Source: Tetrahymena thermophila SB210 (Eukaryota > Ciliophora > Oligohymenophorea > Hymenostomatida > Tetrahymenidae). From it: 64,000 bases of DNA. The position numbers and the translations under genes were made by a program. Position 1 is the stretch's first letter. Every line of letters starts with the position of its first letter. The notes beneath the pieces were generated by a model. It did no database searches. It was not told the origin of the DNA and was given only the letters and a program-made list of their open reading frames with translations. Below are positions 52,918-64,000 of the stretch, piece after piece. The DNA is taken from contig NW_002476426.1 of the NCBI RefSeq assembly GCF_000189635.1, forward strand, positions 682,001-746,000, read 5' to 3'.

Positions 52918-55900
52918 ATGGATAATTTATAACATTTCCTTAATACAGGAAGTAAATGGCTACAATCTAATAAGGACTTGTAATTAGTTAAAATTAATTT
53001 ACTAGCATACCAAAGTTTTAAATCACTTACATTTTTAAAAATTTTAATTAGGCTTTAAATCTACTAGGAATTAAAAGATAAAACAAGACAATCAGTAGAA
53101 AATTAAAATAGTTAAGTAGCTGAAGAGGAATATTCTGAATTTATATTTTCAATTGTTCTTAGTCATTTGAAAAAAAAGATTTCAGCAGAAAAATTATTTT
53201 AGCTTTTTAAATAAATCAAAGAAGTAATAATAAGCATTTTTATTCTTTGGATCAAAAAAATTTATGAATTTTTTATAGGAAAAACTGTGGATTTTATAAT
53301 AAAATGCATATCTATTTTTATTGTAAATAAAATGGATGCATTTTGATATATTCCTCAAGTTAAAACTATCAAACCTTATTTAAAAGATTATAAATTTTAT
53401 TTGTGCATTTTAAAACTTTTATAATTTTTATTACTAAAAATTGGAAAAAAGAAAAGAGGAATTGATGAATTAAAAGAATTGTATGAAATGCTATGGTTAG
53501 TTGGAGTTTTTTTAGATGGCCTCAATAAATAAATAGATGAAAAAGAATACTAAGAAATGTAATCTATATTTTCTTCGTTCTTGAAAAACATAGGAGAAGG
53601 TCCTGAACATTTAACAGACGAAGTTACACTTATAGATTCTTTTAGTGAACCTTAAGTAAAAAGCTTGGCTTACTTTGATGAAAAATAATACAATCAAAAA
53701 AGAAGGAAATGGAATACTAAAATTTATTTCTTTTAAACTAAATACAATCTTTTCTCTCAATAAAACGAAGGATATTCTAAATTATTAGCAATGCTTTTAA
53801 GTGTAGGAGAGAAATTCAATGCAACCCATGTTTATGAAGCAATTTTAGATCTTATAGGGTATTTTGATCTTGATCCTGATAGAGTTGTTGAATGCATCCT
53901 TGATTTTTACATATTCAAACCTCATGTTTAAAGTTATTAAGCTATTCTTAGCCACTTTAATTCTAAATCAATTACACATTTTATGGGAAAGAAATTTGAA
54001 ATGTTTGCTACTTTACCCGAAAAAAGCAATAATATTCACTTTAAAAATGCTATCTTAGTCACTGCACAACTAATAAAATGCTAAATTATTCAAATTCCTT
54101 CAATTCTCCCTTATTTACTTCCAGCTGATAAGGAATTCCAAGAAAAGGCTTAAGAAACAATAAAAAATGCTGCAAAATTTTACTCTGAATCATATTCAGC
54201 ATAAATTATCATCAATGATGATGAAATAAAAAAGATTAAAGAAGAAGAAGATAAATAAACAAATCTAACATCTTCGTTTATAGGTACTTTTTTACTTTTA
54301 CTTTTATTTTTAAATTTCAAAAATTATAATATCAATTATTAAATAATTTTATATCTAAATAATATCTTTAAGACTGAAATTAGATTAAAAATAAATATTA
54401 TTTTATTTAATTTCTTATTAAATTCTAAAAAAAATATAGATAATCAAAAGTTATGGTTGCTAGATGGATTAGTTAAGGTTAATTCCTGGGTTTATTTTAA
54501 TGAATTATTCAGTATTTATTACAGCTTTATTGATCTGAAGATGCATTAATCACTTTTAGATGGCTTACTGATATTGTTTGAGTGGGCTATTGATAAAGTC
54601 TATTAAAAAATATCGCCTTCTTGCTTTATTAAAAGAAAAGACTTTTAAAATCCCTATAGCAAGTATTTTGAAATTAGTTTACAAAATTAAGAATTAGTTC
54701 AACCACAAAATTTAGTTGGTTGCATTGAAATAATTAATAAAATGCTTAGAATAATTAAAGGCTACGTAGGATGTAATCCCTTACTTTATTCTAAAGTGCT
54801 TCGTATTTTTAGATATATAAAGAACTTTAACAAGAGATCTCTAGAATCTCCTCATCATATTAAAACTGAGCTGGACTCAGAAATGATAGATGAAAATGAA
54901 TTAATCAAAATGTAAGATTTAGTTCAAGAACTTCTTGGAAAATACATGCTACCTGCACTTAATATATTTGAATGTAACCCTGGTGCAGTTAATGAATTTT
55001 GGAATCTCTTCAAGGAGTATGACTACAAAATAAGAATGAAAATCTATATGGAGTGCCATTTGGAGTACATATATAGCTCAAGCTTTATTCTTATTAAACA
55101 AGGAAGAGCCATCAGAGAAATAAAAGATATTTTCAATAAGTTTAATTAAGAAAACAAAAAGTAATACTCAAAGAAAATAGTCAAAATTGCCAATAATAAC
55201 CCCTTTGTTATCTAAATTTTTATTATGAGAAGAATCCTTTAACCAAATTATGATAATCTCATACCTGATATAATTGGTTCATTCTAATATGGCACTGCCC
55301 TCTCATAAGACATATTTATATACTTAATTCTACAATACATTTATGATAAAAAAGACAAACCTAATTCTAATTCATTTGATAAAAAATTTGATGAAAAGAA
55401 TGGCATGACAACTTGGTTCAAGCTATCTTCTCTATTTATTTCTAACTTTTATAAAAAGTTCCATAATGCTGATATGGTATTTTTCATATTAAATTAATTA
55501 ATGTTCTAATATTAAATAAATAAATAAATAATTATTTAGATACCTATCTTGATGTACTTCCTAAACAGTTTTCAAGTTAGTTTAAATAAAAACACAACTA
55601 AACCCCACTTTAATGTTGCTATTGATCTTTATATTTTCAAAGACTTGATTGCAAAAATGTCTGGATTTGCTCTTCCTAACACTCTCAGTGAAAACTAGTT
55701 ATAAGCTCTAGCAGGAGGAATAAATTTATAGGTAACTTTAACTGTTTTATTATTTTCTCTACCAAAAAATAAAAATATTTTGGAGTTAATGAAACATAAA
55801 TAATTTAATTTAATGAAATTAATATCATAAAAATCAATTAATTTAGCAATTCATAAAGTCAAAAAATAAATAAATAAATTTAGTTTTGGAAACATGTTCT

Positions 55901-57832
55901 ACATTTTTAGAGAATACTTTTAAAAATATTAAAATTAATAATTTTATTTTAAAATTAAAAGGTTTAAAGCTTGTAACTGACTGAAGATGTAAGAAAATGC
56001 AAAAAAAGCTAAAAAGCACTTGAAGCCTTTTTCTGGTAGAAATCATCGAATTTCAAAGATTTTGGTATAATAAATGCACCAGAAGATTGTTGCTTAGCGT
56101 ATTACTTCCTTCTTCTCTTAGGTTAAGAAAAAGCCAAGTTTTATGACAATTATAATTATTTAGAACTCAAAACTATGGAATCATTTTCTGACATGGTTAC
56201 TGATTCATTAAATTTGTTAATATTTTTCTTAAGATTTTAGTGCTAAGATTATAATTAATATGCCAGTCTTATGAGCCCTAAGGCACTCAGAGAATTAGTA
56301 CTTAAATATATGTATTTTTCCTTTACTTTTATATTATGATAAACTTAACATATATTTCTTATAAAATAAATAGGATTCCTATTGAGATTGCATTTTAGAT
56401 AACTAGACCTGGATTTAAACCTCTTTCCATACCAACCAAATAAGAGCAATAAGAAATATTCACTGAAATTTAGCAAGTATATGATTCAATCAAATATCCA
56501 GATAGATTAATAGTGAGACCATTTACTGATGATATGGAGGATGAAGAAGAGCAAGATCAATAAACCAAAGACCAGAGAAACTAAATAGCAAAGTATGAAG
56601 AAAATTGCCATAAAAAAATTTGGACTTTAATAAAGCCATAGCTTTACTCAATTTTCTGGTTACTAAGTTTAGAAAATATAAGCGTAAATAAAGATGGGTA
56701 CAAATTTTAGATCGAAGCTCTGAAAAAAAATATATAAGAAAAATAAAGTGATAAAAATAAGAAAGATAAGGAAAAGAAAGAATTGAAAGATTTAGAAAGT
56801 CTTGTAAAGAAATTGGAAGAAGAGGAACAAAAGCAAACTAAATTAATTGCTAAATATGAATCTTACCTTCAATCAATTAAAGAAGATATAGCACTTCCCA
56901 AGTCAAGTAATATTTATTTCATATAAATTATTAAAAGATTTATAGGAAACAGTTATTAATTTTAATTTAAATATTTATAGGAGATTAAATTGAAGCAGTT
57001 ATTTCAGAATTGTGTACAAGCTGTATGTTACCTCGTCTTTTAATTGAATAGGCTGAAGCACTTTATTGCTCAAGATTTTTGCTTCTTTTATTCAGAATAA
57101 ATTAATCGAATTTGAATGACTCTGTGAGATCAATTAGATAGGCTGTCACTAAAATATTACCCTTTTTACAAAACGCTACTGAAAAAGAAGCTATTAATAT
57201 TTCTTATTTCGTTAATGATATCTTTAAACCATTCTCAAATTATTTGGAAGGTCCTGAAAAATTGCAGGAATCTTTAAAGACACATATTCACTCTTAAATT
57301 ATTAATGAAAAATACAGCTATGATAAATATAGTGTAAGTTTTGAAATTTTAATAAAAGAAAAATAAAATATTTAATTTTTAATATCAATAGAACTATATT
57401 CATAGCAATATTATTGATGAAGTTTTTAAGATTGCACAACAAATTACTAAAAATGAATCTCAAGTTAGAAATATCCTAATATTGCTTAATTAGATCAAAG
57501 AAATATTCCCCAAAACAAGGTAGTAAGGTCAAGAATGCAAAAAATTAATGGAATAACTCCTTGAAAAGTATCCTAAAGAGTAATATAAAAGTGTAGGCAC
57601 GAAAATAGATGTTTATTACAAGCTTGTAACAAATTTAAAGAACTTACCTGAAGCTCCTGTCAAGAGCAACGATAGAGATAAGAAATAGTCTAATTAACAA
57701 AGATCAGTTGAAAGACCTGTTAGAAAAGAAAACAAGGATAAGGATAAAGACAAAGACAAAAGCAGAGAAAGGTCGACTGATAGAAATAAAGATAAAAAGG
57801 AAGATAGGTACAAGAAAGACCAAAAAAGATGA
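52918..57832 (+). CDS. THOC2: THO complex subunit 2 (THOC2/Tho2)
   Basis: Large scaffold of the THO/TREX complex, which couples transcription to mRNA export. It starts MDNLQHFLNTGSKWLQSNKD. Landmarks in family order: LIGYFDLDPDRVVECILDF, ITHFMGKKFEMFATLPEK, NQKLWLLDGLVKVNSW, LNIFECNPGAVNEFWNLFKE, FNKFNQENKKQYSKKIVKIA with NNNPFVIQIFI, YDNLIPDIIGSF, KDLIAKMSGFALPNTLSENQ with LQALAGGINLQ, a Lys/Glu coiled coil near 56750-56860, and LCTSCMLPRLLIEQAEALYC (human CIFPRCIFSAIDAVYC). The C-terminal tail is a charged Lys/Asp/Arg/Ser-rich run ending KKDQKR before TGA (57830-57832), like the basic RNA-binding tail of THOC2. Several introns lie between 54280 and 57400. Confidence 0.92.
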
Positions 57833-58435
57833 AGAAGTTAAAAAAATAAAAGAAAACCTTTATTTGAGTTTACTTAATAAAAAAATTTACTTAATTTATA
57901 AATTTTTTGATGAGTGTAAGTAAAATAAATTTAAAACAAAACTACTTACTGATCTACCAACTTACCTTTAAATACTTTATTTTTTATATTTATCTTAATC
58001 AGTAAAGATTTTATAATATATTTCAAGTGTAAAAATAATTAATTATATTATTCTTTGCTTATTTTTAAAAATGATTAAAGTGTAGATTGAAACCAATTTA
58101 AAATTAAAAAAATAGGCAAAATGCTAAAAAAATTGTTGAAAGTTAAAAAAAGGAAGAAATTGTTTACATAATTTGTTATTTTAAGAAGATGCAATTTTTG
58201 AAAATGCATGCAATTAATTTTATGAATTTCTTATCAAAAAATTTCTAATTTTATGTGAGAATATTAAATAATAATTGCAAAAAAAAAGCAAAAAAGTGAA
58301 GGATTTTACTTATAATACAAATCACTTTATATTAAAAAAGAATATATTGATTGATAAATAAACTTTTGATATTACTAAAAGCTAATCATTATTTTTCTGA
58401 TTTTTAAAGTCATTTAGTTATTTAGTTAGTTACTA
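57833..58435. other. Intergenic region
   Basis: AT-rich spacer between same-strand genes; no feature recognised. Confidence 0.6.
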
Positions 58436-60203
<1,768 letters not shown>

Positions 60204-60892
60204 TAAAAAATATTTTAAGACTAAACAAAATAATTAAAATTTAAGTATTAAGAAAAGTTTTATAGTAATTTAAATTAAATTAGATATTTTTATGGCTTAT
60301 GATTGATTAATTCATTTAATTTTGTATTTTAACTTAAGAGTTTAAAAATCAAGTTCCTTTTAACTATTTATCTAAAATGTTCAATATTGGTTTATCCATT
60401 TTTAAAAATTGAGTTATTTCTTTGATTTATCAAAATATTTTTTTGATGTTGAGAGATAAACAGAATTGTTAATATTTGATAAATTAACCTTTACTTTTAA
60501 AATTTTTCAATATTTTTATTTATAAAAATTTTATTTTACATAAAAATGTTTAATTTATTTTTAAAGTAACAATGAACTTTAAAATATTTAAAAATGTTTG
60601 CTTGCATTTTCAATAGAAAGAAATAAGGGAAAAAAAGCACTCACCAAAGGATTACTTTAAATGTAAACAAAAAAAGAATATTCAAAGAATAATTTATTAG
60701 TTCTAATTATTTCTATGTGACACTTTTTTATGTGACAATTTGTAAAATTAGGGTTAATTAGATTTTCTTTTTGGTTTGTGTTGTATGTGTATTTGAGAAG
60801 ATTTAGATTTTATCAAAATAAATAAAAATCCAAAATATTTATTATATATTTCCAAAAGATATATTAAATTTTATCAATTTTTACCCAAATTC
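60204..60892. other. Intergenic region
   Basis: AT-rich spacer upstream of the UROD gene; nothing recognised. Confidence 0.6.
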
Positions 60893-62198
60893 ATGTCAGA
60901 AGCAGATAAATAAGCAGAGCAACCCAGAACAATTGAGGTTCCTCTATTGCAATCTACATTAGCTAGATTAGGTATAGATAAAAATAGTGAAAATTGGCGT
61001 TAACAAGTCAGAGCACTTAGATAATCTAAGGATTAAAAATTCCCAGTGATGAAGAATGATACTTTATTAAGAGTTATAAAAAGAGAAAAGATTGATCATC
61101 TTCCTATTTGGGTTATGAGATAAGCAGGAAGATACCTCCCTGAATTCCGTGAAGTAAGAAAAATATGGAGCTTCTTCGAGTTGTGTGATAATCCTCTACT
61201 TGCTGCTGAGGTCACTTTACAACCTTTAGAAAGATTCCCTATGGATGCAGGAATTATATTTTCTGATATTTTGGTTGTCCCTAAGGTTATGGGCATGGAA
61301 GTTATTATGGAAGAAAAGAGAGGCCCAGTTTTCCCTTAGCCTTTAGTCGAGCCCTCAGACTTATAGAAGCTTAGCATCCCTGATCCTGAATCTCTCGGTG
61401 ATGTGTATGATGCTCTTTATCTTTTCCGTCAAGCAGTTGAAGGAAAAGTAACAACAATAGGTAAATTAACTACTGAAAATTTAAATATACAAACTTTTAT
61501 GTATTATTCACTATAATAAATAAAAACTTTTATTTATCAATAATATTTAATTTAAACAAATTAATAAAGGATTCGCAGGTGCTCCTTGGACTCTTATGAG
61601 CTACATGATCGAAGGTGGTGGTAGTAAAATGTTTTCTAAAGTTAAGAAATGGATTTTCAAATGGAAGGAAGAGAGCAAAAAATTGTTAAGTATGATTTCA
61701 GATGTTCTCATTGAATACATCTCAAAATAAATTGAAGGTGGTGCTTAAATAATTTAACTTTTTGACTCCTGGGCTGGTGAGTTGGGTCATGAAGATTACT
61801 GGGAGTTTGGTCTATCTTACTGTGTTAGAGTTGCCACTGAAGTGAAGAAGAGACACCCTGAAACTCCTATAATTATGTTTGCTAAGGGTAATCATTCAGA
61901 TATGGTTTTCAAGCATGACTGTTTTGACTGTGTAGGAATCGATTATGCTTGGGATTTATCTCTTGCAGCTAAATATTCTCAGCAATATAATAAAGTTATT
62001 CAAGGTAATTTAGATCCTGGTGTTTTATTAGCAGAAAAAGACACCATTAGAGAAAAGACTCGCAAGATGATAGATATTGTAGGTGTTGATAGATATATTG
62101 TAAATTTAGGACACGGTATGTGGCCTGAACATGATCTTGAGCATTTAGCTGTTTTTGTTGATGAGACACATAAATACTCTGCCTCTAAATTAAAATGA
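60893..62198 (+). CDS. UROD: Uroporphyrinogen decarboxylase
   Basis: Haem-pathway enzyme that decarboxylates uroporphyrinogen III to coproporphyrinogen III. It starts [20 protein letters not shown]. The substrate-binding [17 protein letters not shown] is followed by [13 protein letters not shown] with the catalytic Asp, the motif [17 protein letters not shown] (spliced over the intron 61461-61569), [29 protein letters not shown] and [20 protein letters not shown]. It ends SASKLK before TGA (62196-62198). No mitochondrial or plastid-type transit peptide is evident, so it is probably cytosolic. The N-terminus is about 60 residues longer than the human start before LPIW. Confidence 0.96.
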
Positions 62199-62548
62199 TC
62201 AATCAATCAATAATAAATAAATAAATATATTTTAATAAAAAAGTTTATGAAATATAATTATATTCTATATTAATTTAGTACATCATATTACTAATCTTGA
62301 TAATCTAAATAATTTCATTTTTTAATTTAAATACTTTTTTTTTAATTATTCAGTCTTTACACTTGAAAAATTATAAAATAGCTTGCGTTTGATATTGTTG
62401 TAAAATAAATTTACTTTGAAAAAATCAATCGATTTAACCAGTAATAAACAAACCAATTATTCTTTAAATTATGATTTTATAATTAATTGATTTGTAAATA
62501 TTTTTCATTCAAAAGTAAGTTTTAAAATAGTAAATAATAAAATATAAA
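62199..62548. other. Intergenic region
   Basis: 350 nt of AT-rich spacer with nothing recognisable; it presumably holds the promoter of the next gene. Confidence 0.6.
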
Positions 62549-64000
62549 ATGGCATCTAGAGGACAATTATAAGTAATTTAAGTTTAAATTCAGAGTAATG
62601 ATTGAAGCGAAATTAGATTTATTTATTTGACTTAAAATAAACAGGATGGCACATCTACTAAACGGTCTAGACCAAGCAAAACTTAGCTAAAATCAGATTC
62701 TTAAATGCCACTATAAACTTAACAATATACTTAAAATATGGTTACATAATCTTCATAAAATAATTTGCCAACATATTGTAAGTATTAATATATAAAATCA
62801 TTAAAAGATATTAGAGTAATTGCAAACAAATGTTTATTATTTAATAATATTTTATTGTTTAAGCTTAAAATATGTTAGAAAATGATAGTTCTTTAGAAAA
62901 AATGATAATGGATATGAATTTATAAATGCAATACTTAACAGCATAAAATGAAGTAAAATATTTATTTAAATAGATTTACTATCTTATATAAATTTTTGTT
63001 TAGATAAAAAATTAGCAGAATGAAAATATTATGAGAATGTAACAATAGAGAATTATACAGCTGTAATAAATGTGTGAATAAATGAAGTCTGAATTAGATT
63101 AATTTAAGGAAGGGAAAATACAGTAATTAGATAGAAATTTAAATATGTAGTAAGGATTGTCTCATTTAGACATGTTGAATGAGTTTGAGATGCTCTCAAA
63201 AAATACTCCCTTCTCATATAAGTAGTCTTTTATAGATAACTCAAAATAAAATCAGCTATAAGGTGGAGATTCATTAAATTAATTTATGCATTAATTTAAT
63301 GCAGGTTTTACTCCTTAAAACACTATTCAGAGATAAATACCTCCTTCTTAACAATCATATAATAGATAATAATAATTTTAAGAACCTCGATTAAATTCAA
63401 GATAAAATAGTTATATATAGCCAAATAATCATTTTAAGAGTGCAGCATCTTTGGCTTTAAATTAACCACAAAATAATCAGTAATAACTCACTTATTTATT
63501 TTATTTCTTTAGAAATAGATTTATTAATATTTTATAAACAGGTTTTATAACTATGATCCATAAACATAAGCTTAGAACATCCCGATTCAATAATAAAATA
63601 TGTCTTAATAAAATTTCAACAATTAGAATACACATAAAAAAGAAAGTAAATTTAATCCTATTATAGATAGGATAGAGCAACAAAATGAAATGTTAATGAA
63701 AATGATCTAAGATATGGATGGAAAATAAAATAAAGGAAAAAGTAAAAAAAAGAAAAGGTCTGATGAATCTTCAGATGAAAGTGAATATTCTGACATATAA
63801 GAAGAAAAGGTATCCACTGAAACAAAAGAAGAATAAAAATACTTAGAAAAAAAAATAGAATAATTAGAAAATTCAATAAAATAATAAAAGTTGTAAAATC
63901 AATATATGATAGATAATAATATTTAAAATCCAGATATGCAGTATTTGATTGAAGCAGCAAATCAGAGAAAAAATTCATTTAATTAATAAAATCCTCAATA
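62549..64000 (+). CDS. Gln-rich coiled-coil protein of unknown function (3' end outside window)
   Basis: It starts MASRGQLQ (ATG 62549-62551). A short intron leads to DGTSTKRSRPSKTQLKSDSQ, and further exons give MLENDSSLEKMIMDMNLQMQ, RMQQQRIIQLQQMCEQMKSE and SHLDMLNEFEMLSKNTPFSY. A long Gln/Asn-rich stretch follows, then NPIIDRIEQQNEMLMKMIQD, a Lys-rich and acidic Ser segment, and a second coiled coil (YLEKKIEQLENSIKQQKLQN). The frame is open to the window edge with many TAA/TAG Gln codons. The heptad pattern and Gln content suggest a structural or basal-body/ciliary protein, but no named family was recognised. Confidence 0.75.

Overview
The window looks like ciliate macronuclear DNA, most likely Tetrahymena or a close relative. 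Intergenic and intronic DNA is extremely AT-rich. Every long conserved gene reads through TAA and TAG as glutamine and ends only at TGA (nuclear genetic code 6). Introns are mostly about 50-350 nt with GT...AG ends, unlike the 20-33 nt introns of Paramecium. Standard-code reading fragments every gene, so all gene models here were read by hand with code 6 and spliced by eye. Introns are stated only where the junctions are clear.

Layout: an RNF32-like RING/IQ gene runs off the left edge (minus). It is followed by DIS3/RRP44 (plus), a TSET-complex beta-propeller subunit (TTRAY/TWD40-2-like, plus), MAK16 (minus), ribosomal protein eS1/RPS3A (plus, divergent from MAK16) and a protein of about 14 MORN repeats (minus). 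A 4.8-kb gene-poor tract (19220-23988) holds short diverged repeats and one GC-richer, possibly structured island. Next come an intronless 591-residue orphan with a leucine-rich-repeat-like C-terminal half, a stand-alone EMAP II/Arc1p-type tRNA-binding protein, and a 15-16 kb axonemal dynein heavy chain (minus). The right part holds the RNA polymerase I largest subunit (minus), THO complex subunit 2 (plus), an AGC-type kinase with an MGC lipidation-type N-terminus (plus), uroporphyrinogen decarboxylase (plus), and a Gln-rich coiled-coil protein cut by the right edge (plus).

Four of the recognised genes serve ribosome production: DIS3 (rRNA processing), MAK16 (60S assembly), eS1 (40S protein) and POLR1A (rRNA synthesis). 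MAK16 and eS1 share a divergent promoter region. No operons, transposons, retroelements, tRNA genes, rRNA genes or CRISPR arrays were seen, and no copy of the Tetrahymena chromosome-breakage sequence was noticed by eye.

The most notable observations are a DIS3 whose PIN endonuclease centre seems eroded while its RNB exonuclease centre is intact, a clear TSET subunit, two unusually long introns in the ribosomal-protein gene, and the repeat cluster plus structured island in the gene-poor tract.
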